Source: Arbacia lixula
Lineage: Eukaryota > Echinodermata > Echinoidea > Arbacioida > Arbaciidae
DNA length: 64,000 bases
Direction of reading: 5' to 3'
Assembly: GCA_963669155.1 (NCBI GenBank)
Contig: OZ022593.1
Span: forward strand, 7,588,571 to 7,652,570
Shown: positions 11,251 to 22,372 of the stretch, in pieces
How positions within the stretch are numbered: position 1 is the first letter of the stretch
Layout: each line of letters begins with the position of its first letter
The notes under the pieces: generated by a model
Told to the model about the DNA's origin: nothing
The model's database searches: none
Seen by the model: the letters and a program-made list of their open reading frames with translations, nothing else
Program-made: the position numbers and the translations under genes

Positions 11251-11397
11251 AGGTCTGCGAATAAAGTATGTATAAGGTTTTGCAAGGTTGAACAACGGGA
11301 TTTTAATCAAACATGATAAGAGTCATCATTAGGTATTAGGGACCTTAAGTTCTTCACATGGTGGTAAACAAGTGGCAAGGGGCGGAGGGGGGTGGAG

Positions 11398-11414
11398 CCC
11401 CCCCCCCCCCCCCA
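11398..11414. repeat. Poly-C run
   Basis: Uninterrupted C run following GGTGGAGC. Confidence 0.9.
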
Positions 11415-11718
11415 TTTTTCGCTGACAATGGGAAAGATTTGGTACAAATGGGGAATCCACCTAGCTACAGCACATCCCCTTCCACACCACATCTGACATG
11501 CTCCTTTCTGTTCAACATTTTAAGAAACAAAGGAATGTTTTCTCGAATGTATCCAAACTGTACTCATCTGATGAGGAGACAAGGAGGATCCAAGATGGCG
11601 TCCAAAAGGGCTGCTAAAGCCATGTATTAAATTTATTCTCTTCTATTGTTACGTACAAGCACTAAACATGCTAAATTTGGTACATAGGTTAATGATTATG
11701 AACTCACCAAAATTAGAT

Positions 11719-12451
11719 CATGGACCTATCATGGATGGACTGCGCTCGGATTGACTTCCTTTGATCTATGAGGTCCGCCGCCTCATAAAAATCCAAGACA
11801 TTCAGGTGTTTTAAACAACTAGCTGTATTTCTAATTAGGTAGTGCCTTCCTCTGAATAACAAAAGAAAATCTGTTTTGAGAAGTATGCCAACCGTTCAGC
11901 CTTCGCTGGGAGCTCGTTGCTGATCTTTTTACACACACTGTGAATTAGTTTTGGGGTAAGCGAAGGGAAACTTTGAAAAAATTATAGAAAGAATTTGGTC
12001 CGTAACTTTTTCGGACACCTCCGCACACGAAATTGAGGTTGTTTCCATGAAAGATGAAACACTCAATAAACGATTTACAAGATATTTTTAAGGAAATATG
12101 ATTTGGAAATGTGTGATATGGAGGCATTTCTCTGGCATGTTTTCTACAGTATTCTCATTTTATCACAAAAACGAAGCAACAATATAATCTGAAATTCACA
12201 GAATCGTATCTTTATAACATGTAATACTACTGCACATGCACTTCAGTTCATGTAGTGGTTCTGAAATCTTCTGCGCATACAGAATATATATTCCTCAAAA
12301 TGCATCCTACATTTTGTCATGCTTGTTTGGCGGCGGATCTCCCTCGATCAAAGAGCCAAACGCGTAAAATATTCCATTGTGACATCAATGCACACGACTG
12401 CTGTAGGAATAAATTATACTTCGTCCTGACTCCATTCCTTACACCTCTCTG
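11719..12451. mobile_element. 733-bp element, family B, copy 1, with 7-bp target duplication
   Basis: It is bounded by a perfect direct repeat ATTAGAT (11712-11718 and 12452-12458). The element starts CATGGACCTATCATGG and ends TTACACCTCTCTG. Subterminal inverted segments TTTGATC..GGTCCGCCGCC and GGCGGCGGATC..GATCAAA face each other. The second copy (18662-19395) is over 90% identical by eye and has a different perfect 7-bp duplication. The boundaries are therefore real insertion ends. No transposase is present. Confidence 0.85.
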
Positions 12452-12519
12452 ATTAGATATAGAGGCACTCAAAGCTGGCCCGTCCCTTTTTATCTGCAAA
12501 CTTCATCAAACTACTCCCA

Positions 12520-13080
12520 GCTCCTTGCCATTTCTGTCCTCCATGCTAACAACCTAATGTCCCTAATACCTGAGGATGGTTCCAGTTATTTATTCTTGAG
12601 AAAAAATATTTAAAAAATAAAGAAAGTCCCCCCCCCCCGGGTTGTTTTGGGGATAACCCTTCCCCAGCCCCTAACCGCTTGTACACCACAAGTTTAAGAA
12701 CTAATGGTCACCGTTGCCTCAGGATGACTCCTTTCTAATTTGGTTAAAATCCAGTTATTTATTCTTGAGAAAATGTCCCAAAATATGAGATAATGCCCCA
12801 GGGGCGCTTGGGAGCTACCCCCACCCCCTTGCCACTTATGACCACACATTTGAACAAGGTAAGTTCCCTATTACCTAAGGATGATTCCTATCAAGGTTTT
12901 TTTTTCAAGTCCGGCGGCGCGTTTTCGTGAAGAATGAAAATTAATACATAAGGGCCCATGGGGCATTTTAGAGGCTGCCCTCAGGTGCCCCTGAAAATAT
13001 TTTGAGATGCCTCTATAGGTAATACATGTATTGTTCCAAATATAATTTCATGCATGTGTGCCAAATTTGGTGTTTGTAGG
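12520..13080. repeat. Dispersed repeat with internal ~190-bp periodicity, copy 1
   Basis: The phrase 'CTTGCCAnTTnTGaCC..CA...AAC(A/T)A..TAA.GTCCC(T)A.nACCT(A/G)AGGATGATTCC' recurs about every 190 bp, alternating with poly-C patches and ATTCTTGAGAAAA. A second copy of the array lies at 60790-61310. Confidence 0.7.
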
Positions 13081-13527
13081 CAAAAGTGCACATTTTTTCA
13101 CTTTATCCACCCCACCATACAGTACACACGTGTCATAGCCTGGCCATACGCCAGTCATTTTTGGCAGTAGAAGAAATAAGCACATTTGGAGAGGAGATAG
13201 CTGTCATTAAGAGGTATCTCCAGCAACTGCCATCAGGGCCCAAACAAATCAAAGCCATCAAACGGAAGGTCATAAGGCAATGTGCAACAGGGGATCTAGG
13301 CAGCTAACTAGACTAATTCGCGTATAGCTGCATACAATAAATCATGCATTAGCATGCCAGATGACCTTAATTTTTGTATATTTGTATTTGCCCAAATTAT
13401 TGGTTGCGTGGACCCCTACCCCCATCAAAACCATCGCGTCTACAGAGCGATGAGAGCAATTTGCAAACATGGTTTAGGGAACTAGGCTAATAATACGGAA
13501 AGGAACCACATATAACAATGAACCAAA

Positions 13528-13560
13528 TATGCCGTGTAAATCACGGCATATTTTGTTCCT
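13528..13560. repeat. Short perfect hairpin
   Basis: AAATATGCCGTG and CACGGCATATTT face each other across a 5-base loop. Further ATATGCCGT and TGTTCC pieces recur up to 13655, suggesting part of a small foldback repeat. Confidence 0.6.
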
Positions 13561-13677
13561 CCTGGAACGATATGTGATAACGAGAACGATAGCTGCTGGC
13601 ATATATTGTTCCGAGAACCAGATATAACGCTGGTACGAGATATGCCGTCACACCGACATAATTTGATATACCTCGCT

Positions 13678-13911
13678 CCTTTTCATGTTCTCATTGCTAC
13701 GAAATGATGAAGTAACGATGACCCTGGATTCAGATGCGTCACCGATGTTTTGAATGTACGATCCAATTTGAAATGTAATCAGGAATTGCCACGTCCTTTT
13801 CATGTTCTCATTGCTACGAGATGATGAAGTAACGATGATCATGGATTCAGATGCGTCACCGATGTTTTGAATGTACGATCCAATTTGAAATGTAATCAGG
13901 AATTGCCACGT
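13678..13911 (-). repeat. Two-copy 117-bp tandem duplication inside an open frame
   Basis: Two adjacent 117-bp units differ at only a few positions. The unit is a multiple of three, so the minus-strand frame 14055-13648 (135 codons) carries a 39-residue block twice (TWQFLITFQIGSYIQNIGDA...). No known domain is seen. The intact frame may just reflect a recent duplication. Confidence 0.8.
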
Positions 13912-14059
13912 CTGGCTGAAGATAAGAGTGGTAATTTCCTTACTTGAGGTCAACTGACAGGCTCTTTCGTCCGTCAAGACCACCGCATTTAATGAAATAG
14001 AGTCGTGCTTCTCAAATTTTTCAATTGGGGGAAAGAACAGGATCCCGTATCGCATAGGG

Positions 14060-15890
14060 CTACAACTGATTCTAAGATCGATAGATCAATCGTACGACTG
14101 ATTTATCGATACGATTGATATCCATCTTGAACCTACGATGAATATCGATGGTAAATTTCAATTGATATTGATCGTAGCATCGTAGCTTGTGGGGATGTAT
14201 CGTAACCAGTAACAATACGATAAATTGCAAGTCCATGCTCATGCTTCAACTTGCAGTAGATACTAATCATGGTTTTGTGATAAGAAAAAGAGAAAAAGAA
14301 AAATATGACAATCACATCCTTAGCAATCCCATGTTCTAATCCGCTGATTCTCTTGATGATTTTTGCCTGGAATTTACTTGGAATAGATAAAACAGGAAAA
14401 TTGTTATAACAAAGCAAAAAGGCTCTAAAAATGAATTTAAGTTGCAGTAGGTAAGTATTGATGTCACATTGTTCCGCATGATATTCCACTGAAAAGTTGC
14501 TGGGAACTTTACTTTAAGATATTTTTCTTCCAGAAAAGTAACATGAAAGATGTGCCCAGCTGCGCCCAAACGAGAATGTTCATCTCGAAGAGTATCAAAT
14601 TTTGCGTTCGCTTGGCCTCATTAACTCAATGCACTTCGTGACAAAACTACTAGTTGATGAGCGAAAGCTGAATTGTATGCATTTTTAAGGAATATGCATG
14701 ACCTATTATAAAATTGAGGTGGACATTGCGTAATCGCATACGCATCACATTGTTAAGAGCAGCTGCCATTCATGAATGTTGAGTTTCGACACCAAACCTC
14801 AGTAAAACGGACTGATATCCATATTTTTAAACATCGTTGGTTTAAAGACAGCCAGTCCCTTTTTCAGATCACCACAAAACCATCGAAACATTGGCAAAAC
14901 ATATAGAGAAGTGTTAGCAAGCTCTATATTCACAATTTGAAACTGATACGTAGTGTAAAATTCAAATAATGCACGTAAACAACGTCTGATTAATAGTCTT
15001 TACCTCAGGCTCTTAGCAATTTGTGTTGAAATATCTGCTTTATTGAATAAATAATTATTATTAAATTATAAAACGCATTATGAAAAAAAATTGTTATATG
15101 GAAGGAATCATCTCCAAAGTTTGGTAGTTACACATAAAATTAGGATTTCACACACGCATAATAACCACATAGATGCTGTAACAAAGACTAATACTTTTTT
15201 CGTGGTACGAAAAAAGTCGGTTTGAAATTTAACGGCTGAATTTTTTTACGTATACAGAAAGCTTCAACATGCTATATTCTTAGAAATGGCCTTGAATCAC
15301 ACTTTCTTCAATTTAAGATTGTGATAGACGATTTCAAATTTTAAGCTTGCAAAAGGGACGGACAATCTTTAACGATCTCTTTTGCCTCCGTCTCGTTTCC
15401 TTATACCAACATTGAGTTTCCTCTCTTTCTTCGCAACTGCTATCGCAGTACTTACAGGTGTTTAATTTTCATTTCAGGTTTTTCATGTACGTTATTAAGT
15501 TACATTAGAAGAAGGTTTGAGATTTTTGTCTTATTGAATTGCTTTAAAGGTATAATATACAAGAAAAATATAATGTCATGCCCGATGCACAGTACATCAA
15601 AACAAGTTGAAACATTAAACACTCCTCTATGCTCTAAGGAAAATAAAATATCATAACGCACCAAATTAAGAGTTTGGAGTGCTCTGAAGTTTGAAGTGAA
15701 AGATTCTGGAGCAATTGTGCATTTGTTTATTTTCATTCAAGCGCCATGCCTGCACTTTAATTCGATTATTGTAAATATTTGCCCTCCCCTCAAGTGTGTC
15801 TTAAAAAACTAAAGCATAAGCTTTCCTAATCAGCAAAAGTATAGTAAGGGTCTAACTATGCACACTAATTGCGTCTTTAAGCGAAATATA
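14060..15890. other. Noncoding stretch with repeat relatives
   Basis: 14080-14210 is rich in ATCGAT/ATCGTA words. 14620-14775 resembles 32560-32735. The minus frame 15736-15500 has no domain. No gene is recognised. Confidence 0.35.
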
Positions 15891-15899
15891 TATTCCGTG

Positions 15900-16137
15900 C
15901 AGGCGCGTATGCAGGGGGAGTTAGGGGGTTCAACCCCCCCTCCCCTTGTGTTTTTTGGGGTTAAAACCCTTCCCTTTGTTGTGAACCCCCCTTTTGCAAT
16001 ATTTGTTTCATCTTTTTTTCCCTTCCATCACTACCCCCCCCCCCCCCCCCTCTCCCCGCTCATCAACTTCTGGAGACTCGGCGGTATTAAATTCCGCTCG
16101 AAGCCCTCCCCTCACAAAAATCCTGGATACGCGCTTG
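15900..16137. mobile_element. hAT-like MITE with perfect 8-bp target duplication
   Basis: The terminal inverted repeats are CAGGCGCGTATGCAGG and CCTGGATACGCGCTTG. The direct repeat ATTCCGTG lies at 15892-15899 and again at 16138-16145. The 238-bp body is poly-G/poly-C rich with no coding capacity. An 8-bp duplication and CAGG ends fit the hAT superfamily. Confidence 0.85.
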
Positions 16138-16656
16138 ATTCCGTGAGTTTACTCCGCCAATTATTCTTACCTCCGTGCTTGTTATCTTAAAAGCCCTTAA
16201 AGTGAGCGCATCTAATCAGAAAAAAAATGATGAGATTTCAAAAGCTCTCTATCAATTTGTACCCTAATTACGACTTTTACATGAAATGTGCCCTTTTACC
16301 AATTTTGCGATAATCAGTGTGGATCAGGAGTATGCCTCAACGAGAACGATAATGTGCTTGAAAGCAATTTTACCATTTTAAAACGACATAAAGAACTGCG
16401 GGAAGTAATGGTTTAGGATATAGAGTTAAGGATATCTCGCATGCCATTGAATGTCAAATCTGAAGGAAAAAAAACAGCGAAGACGGATTCCTTTCAGTTT
16501 TCAGACAGAGAAAGATTAGGACTTTTCGAATGGTGAATGAGGTTGAGAACGAGAACCCCGTTCAGGAGCACGTCGATAGTCTTATTTGAAATACTCGTAA
16601 AAACTTTTCCGATTCTACTCAACGCGCAGGGTGAAAACAGAATGTGTGTCATGGCG

Positions 16657-16773
16657 AACCTACATGAAACCCGCGAAGCAATTTCTTTCGGATATTTCGG
16701 CGACTATCTAGATTATGAGGAGTTTGCGGTGCTCTATGATGCTAATTTACCAATGAACGCCAAGAATTGCTAA
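16657..16773 (+). pseudogene. Possible Harbinger-associated N-terminal fragment
   Basis: The frame from ATG 16651 or upstream reads MANLHETREA then FGYFGDYLDYEEFAVLYDAN and ends in a stop shortly after. A leader of this kind (DYLDxEEFxLLYDxN) precedes HARBI1-like nuclease sequences in marine invertebrate genomes. That link is from memory of the pattern and is uncertain. No nuclease domain follows, so the copy is broken. Confidence 0.35.
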
Positions 16774-16813
16774 AAAATAAACATGATCTTCGTTGCTGTT
16801 TCTTCCTTTTTCA

Positions 16814-16948
16814 GAGTTGTATGATGATAATGACGTCATGAAGAAGAACGCCGTGCTAGATTTAGAAATACGGCAGAAGCATGGCGTAGACGTTCACAAC
16901 TGGGATAGGCAGCGTTCTAGAAGACGGAACGCATGCGCAGAGCTTTAA
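16814..16948 (+). CDS. Candidate isolated terminal exon, function unknown
   Basis: A strong acceptor (CTTTTTCAG) precedes 16815, and the frame ELYDDNDVMKKNAVLDLEIR ... HGVDVHNWDRQRSRRRNA is open to TAA at 16946-16948. AATAAA occurs at 17148-17153. The composition looks coding, but I recognise no family and found no upstream exon. It could be the last exon of a gene starting elsewhere, a retained fragment, or chance. Confidence 0.25.
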   Translation, partial: ELYDDNDVMKKNAVLDLEIRQKHGVDVHNWDRQRSRRRNACAEL

Positions 16949-16999
16949 AATTACTTTATGACGTAGTAGTCCACTATGGAGACGTGCCAATCGAAACAT

Positions 17000-17047
17000 C
17001 GTTAGTGTGTATGTGTATGTGTGTATGTGTGTGTGTGTGTGTGTGTG
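17000..17047. repeat. (TG)n microsatellite
   Basis: TGTG/TATG run followed by poly-G. Confidence 0.9.
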
Positions 17048-17760
17048 GGAGGGGGGGGGGTGCGTTCGCTGGCGGATATGAGAGAGGAATTGTGTGTTGA
17101 TCGAGCTGTAGCACTAACACCTTCCCGCTTTCATATAGTCATATTTGTAATAAACTAATCTCCTGTGCCATTGTTCATCAAATGTGCTCGCAGATCCTAT
17201 AGAATTACATTTTATCTGGCGCACAGACGGTTAACAGGAGTAGCCTGAGGAGTCGGCTCAAACATGCATCACACTGCCGGAGGGTAGGGATGCACCACTG
17301 TAGACAATAATACGCGTCTTATATTAGTAGACGACATTTCAAGGAAAGACCATGAAGACTGTTAACATTTCTAAGAAGTCTAGCCCCTGGCAAATACACT
17401 TATGGCCTCAGCTGGTTATGCAACTCACTAGCCCTAGCTAAAAGGCTACGGCACATTAGCGAGTTCGGCATAGCAACATTAACCGTTTGCGCACTGGATT
17501 ATTCGTGCCTTACGTCATGTATGTGATTTGTGTGTCTTACTTGTGCAAAATGTGTCAATGGCTCGGAACGGGTTAAGTCTGTGTGTCCCACACGTGACAT
17601 TTGTCACAAACAATACACACAAATCCCATAGAGCGGCAGTTTGTATTACATACAATGGGCTAATTATGCAGACGCGCAATGAGTTTACTGCCCTACTTTG
17701 ACGAAAGGAAGCAACCAACAAAAGAGACTTTTCTTGTAAACGAAATGAGCAAAATGTATC

Positions 17761-18480
17761 CAGGGATGTGTTAGGAAGGAAGGACAACTCAAGCATAATA
17801 TATTCAAACATCTGTATGGATACTAAAGCGTGCTAATGCATGTCAAAAGCATTCCATAATCACTACAATGCTTTGATGTCCCATGCGCGCCACCGACATT
17901 TAGCTGCTGTCAACTTGGAAAGCAATATCTTTAATTCACTATTTTGTCTCTTGAGGCTGTGTTTCTTATCACATTATTTTGTAATTTTCAAGAAAGTTAA
18001 GGTCAACACCACTAAAGATCCTGTACTCGCTTTTCTTCTAAATAATTGTTGAATGATGCACAAACGGGGCTATAAGATAATATTCTTACTAACACAATTA
18101 ACAAATTTCTTCACTTTCCGCAAATTGGGGCAAATGTGGGATTCAATCATTATCAAAATCATATCTTGAGCTGTTTAGAGTTTGCGTGCATTTGCGTGCA
18201 ACAGAGATATTTTAATAGAAAGAACTGTTTATGTTTGTTCGCTGATATCATGAATATCTCTTTTCCTCACAAAAGTATTGATGCAATCCAACAGAACTGG
18301 ACAAGCTAAATAAGAATCTACATTTCTTTTGCTCTCTCTGAGAAACCGTTGCTACGCAATCATGTTCGTTATTGTTAAAACACTTGAAAAGCACATGCTG
18401 AGACCACATAATTTTTCGGCGGGGCACGCATGGGTTCAAAGAAATAAAGTTGTTTCATATCCTTCCATAACACATCCCTG
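17761..18480. mobile_element. 720-bp TIR element, family A, copy 2, with perfect 7-bp target duplication
   Basis: TIRs are CAGGGATGTGTTA.GGAAGG at the left and CCTTCCATAACACATCCCTG at the right. The direct repeat ATGTATC lies at 17754-17760 and 18481-18487. The flanks rejoin to match the uninterrupted relative at about 24690-24790 (empty site), proving insertion into an older repeat. The CAGGG end is hAT-like, although a 7-bp rather than 8-bp duplication is unusual. Confidence 0.9.
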
Positions 18481-18661
18481 ATGTATCTGTCACTTGCATT
18501 GGCATCAGTGCAACAGCACATCATATTAGATTGAATATCTTGTAGCAAGATGAATATTTCTTCTCCAGATTTGGTCTGTGTGTAGGAAATACTGGGTACA
18601 AGATACTTGTACCCAATAACTCAGATTTGAATGATTTATCACTTGCTTCCTTTTGTCAAAG

Positions 18662-19395
18662 CATGGACCTATCATGGATGGACTGCGCACGGATAGACTT
18701 CCTTTGATCTATGAGGTCCGCCGCCTCATAACAATTCAAGACATTCAGGTGTTTTAAACAATTAGCTGTATTTCTGATTAGGTAGTGCCTTCCTCTGAAT
18801 AATAAAAGACAATCTGTTTTGAGAAGCATGTCAACCGTTCAGCCTTCGCTGGGAGCTCGTAGCTGATCTATTTACACACACTGTGAATTAGTTTTGGGGT
18901 GAGCGAAGGGAAATTTTGAAAAAAATTGTAGAAAGAATTTGGTCCGTAACTTTTCCGGACACCTCCGCACACGAAATTGAGATTGTTTCCATGAAAGATT
19001 AAACACTCAATAAACGATTTACAAGATATTTTTAAGGAAATATGATTCGGAAATGTGCGATATGGAGGCATTTCTCTGGCATGTTTTCTACAGTATTCTC
19101 ATTTTATCACAAAAACGAAGCAACAATATAATCTGAAATTCACAGAATCGTATCTTTATAAGATGTAATACTACTGCACATGCACTTCAGCTCATGAAGT
19201 GGTTCTGAAATCTTCTGCGCATACAGAATATATATTCCTCAAAATGCATCCTACATTTTGTCATGCTTGTTTGGCGGCGGATCTCCCTCGATCAAAGAGC
19301 CAAACGCGTCAAATATTCCATTGTGATCTCAATGCACGCGACCGCTGTAGGAATAAATTACACTTCGTGCTGACTCCATTCCTTACACCTCTCTG
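18662..19395. mobile_element. 734-bp element, family B, copy 2, with 7-bp target duplication
   Basis: The perfect direct repeat GTCAAAG lies at 18655-18661 and 19396-19402. Same ends as the copy at 11719-12451. It is inserted about 180 bp beyond family A copy 2, in the same older host repeat whose uninterrupted relative is near 24895-24925. Confidence 0.9.
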
Positions 19396-19469
19396 GTCAA
19401 AGTAAGGCAGTATACACTCATACCAATTACGGTCAGACCTGCAAACAAAGACCACTGTATTTAAAGCTA

Positions 19470-19577
19470 ATCGCAGACGACAAGATCCGGTGAGTCGTAT
19501 GACTCTGGGGCTGACTGAATCACATGACCCGGTCATTAAATTTATGTAAGGAGGTGACGTCACATTTCTAGTCGGAA
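19470..19577 (-). repeat. TGACGTCACCTT dispersed repeat, copy 1
   Basis: Inverted copy of a ~105-bp repeat: TGACGTCACCTT.TTACA, ACCGGGTC, GGATCTTGTCGTCTGCG. Plus-orientation relatives lie at 25141-25245 and 41187-41285. Confidence 0.75.
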
Positions 19578-19717
19578 GCACTACACGACTGCAGAAGCGT
19601 GGCAAAATTGTGTCGTCAGACACAATACGTGATGAATTGAAAGAGTCTGCCTTCATAAAGCTGAGCAATATAATAAAGAAATGGAAACATCAACATAACG
19701 ATGAGCATCCGACTTCT

Positions 19718-21588
19718 AAAGGCGCGGTCCCACTGCACTTACGGATGCAAAGAGGATGTGAAACGTAAACAAATCTTGCCATCCACCATGTCCGTTGGAA
19801 AGCGCTATGCATCCGTTGTGAACTCATTGCATACGTGTTTCATACGCTCTATCCATCGAGCATCCGTCCACTTTGAATCCGTCCGCGCAAAAAGTTTTGA
19901 GCTGCACAAAACTTTTAGAACGGATAGAACGGATGAACCTCTCGCCGTGTACGATGTGAATCCGCGACACTAGCAACAAATGTTTTATATCCGTTATCAT
20001 CCTTTAAACGTCCGCTGTATCCACTTTGCATCCTCTGGGCCTCCTCGCAACTCACATTCGCTTCAGCTGAAAAGGGAAAGAAGGAGGAAAGATAAGGTAC
20101 ATGGAACATCTATATATCGTTATTAGCACGAAAATAGAAAGGGTGTAAAAGGCCCGGTCCCACTGGGGGGAAGTTGAATTACGCATGAAATGCGAATACA
20201 AATTTCGGTCATTCGTGTTCATCGGCATTAAATTTGGCAAAAATAAAAAAATCCGCTTTAAAATTGCGGATACATAAAAGATGTACAGCGAACAAATTAC
20301 GATTAAAAGCGGAAATATCACGAATAGGAACGAATTACCTTGCGAATGCTATTTTACGAGGGATATTGCTTGTAAAATTGTGGAATGTATTGCAGACATT
20401 GCGAAAATATAACGAAAGTAATGCGGAAGTATAACATGTATTGCGGACAAAAAAAGGATGCTAAACGATTATTGCGGAAGTATTACGTATGCATAGAGAA
20501 TGCAATGCGCATGTGGTGCGGAAACAACGGTCGCATTGCGAATGTGATACATTTGCATCGAGACCATAAAAGAAGAGCACTCCACTCTTCAGCGTCATTA
20601 TCTTTATCAACATTGTAGAAAGTAGCTCCACCATCAATCCATCGTACATGCCCAGATCTAGTCTTCTGCCAATCCAAGGTCTCACCCAGACAGCTCTTTG
20701 ATTTCTCCTTCGCTTTCTTTTCCGTATTTGGATCAAACGTTGAGCTTGGAAGAGAAGATTGTTATGTTGTTGGATGGCTGCAACTATCAAATGTCCGTGA
20801 TGATCCATGGCAACATCCTATATTCTACACAACTGTTCTTAAAATGACGGTCAAATTTCATTTTGTTCGCGAAACAGTCGTAATACAAACGCACTATTCG
20901 TGACCAGTCTGTAAGCATTCTTTATAAATCATTATAGCTTGGTATAAGGTCGTATTAGGCACGCTATGCATTCGTTTCGCATTCTATCTCAGTCCGCTAC
21001 TTATCCGCAATTCCATGTCCGTTGCGGATAATTATCACAGGATAACTGCGAAAATTCAGCGCATACATTGAGTATGCATTGCGTATGCATTGCGCATATA
21101 AACCGGATGATTTCCGCTCCCAGGAGTTTTGGGCAGCCCAAAACTCCTGGGAACGACAAAAATGTGCCTTTGCGGATGATTACGGACATGTGCGGAAAAT
21201 AACCGTCTTAAAACAGCATACTTTACGAATATTGCGAATGTTTAGCGTCTGTAATCAAATTTTATCTGCAATTGATGCGCAATCCATCCTAAACGTCACT
21301 GGGACCGGGCCTTAAGCGTATGCATCATAAAAAAAAAAATCAAAACAGACATCCACTTTCATCCGCTTTCATCCGCTAGGCTTCCGATAAACATCCGTTT
21401 TATTTCCCCGCTACATACTACCCACGTCCGTTTTTCCCGTTGTATTTTCGCAAATTTTCGGCAATTTGTCCATTTCTTGAGCGGATGAAAACGGATAAGG
21501 GCTACCGCCGAAATTTTGTTCGTTCACTGTGTCCTTTATCATGTTTATGCATACTTTTTGTGTCCATCCGCCAGTGGGACCGGGCCTA
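19718..21588. mobile_element. Outer nested element with GGTCCCACTG-type inverted ends
   Basis: The left end AAAGGCGCGGTCCCACTG is matched by the right end CAGTGGGACCGGGCCTA. The subterminal DNA on both sides is packed with ATCCG/CGGAT words. A second element with nearly the same ends (20148-21314) is nested inside. No transposase frame is found. Confidence 0.75.
20148..21314. mobile_element. Inner nested element with GGTCCCACTG-type inverted ends
   Basis: Left end AAAAGGCCCGGTCCCACTGG, right end CACTGGGACCGGGCCTT. The arms carry many imperfect copies of ATTGCGGA/TGCGAAT spaced about 10-25 bp. The middle (about 20570-20870) is different and has open frames without known domains. It is a foldback-like non-autonomous DNA transposon. 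Confidence 0.75.
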
Positions 21589-22330
21589 GAGTAGAATGTC
21601 TTGCGTCAATACGGAATTGAAACGGGTATGAAGATCTGTTTTGAAGGAGTGGCTACATAGTTGCAAGGTGCACTTTAACGAGAGATAATGAGGGTCCCTT
21701 GGACTGATAAAGGAACCAACGAAGTTTTTCCCAAAGAGCCAAAGTATAAAAGATGCTGATAGGTGAGCTGAGATTTAGAGAGTAGAGATATGTGGGCCTT
21801 TTCCTCGTGGCTTGGAAAAGTTGGCTTTTGACGGGAAAGATAGCAGAGCAAAGGATGCTGTTTATCATGGCGTGGGCTGATACAAAGAGCTGCAGGAGAA
21901 AGATGTGACTCTCAATTTTCGCCTACGCCTCAGGATATTGCACTTTTTTTTTTGAGTAGTTTTTTTTTTATTGACAACTTCAATTCATATACAAAATAAA
22001 TACATATAACAAATAGAACTTTGAAACATAGTATTTTCATGAATGTTACAATAAAACACAATGTCATACATCTTCAAATACATAATTATAAATAACATTG
22101 ATGATAGTTATATGCATCAAGAAGAAACTTCTACAGAAAATTCCAACATAATGATTTTTTTTTCCAGTGTCAAATAAAAAAATATAGCACAAATTTTCCT
22201 AATACAAAAGTGAATAAATAAATCATTGATAAAATCTAAACGAATTGAAGCCATCAACATATAGATTTTTGACCATCACCTCGGCCTCTTCACCCAAATA
22301 AATTCGAAAACAAACTCAGCCCTTGTCATT

Positions 22331-22349
22331 ACCCCCCCCCCCCCCCCCA
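22331..22349. repeat. Poly-C run
   Basis: C run within the LINE 3' UTR. Confidence 0.9.
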
Positions 22350-22372
22350 CCTTCCCTTGAACTCCCCATCCC

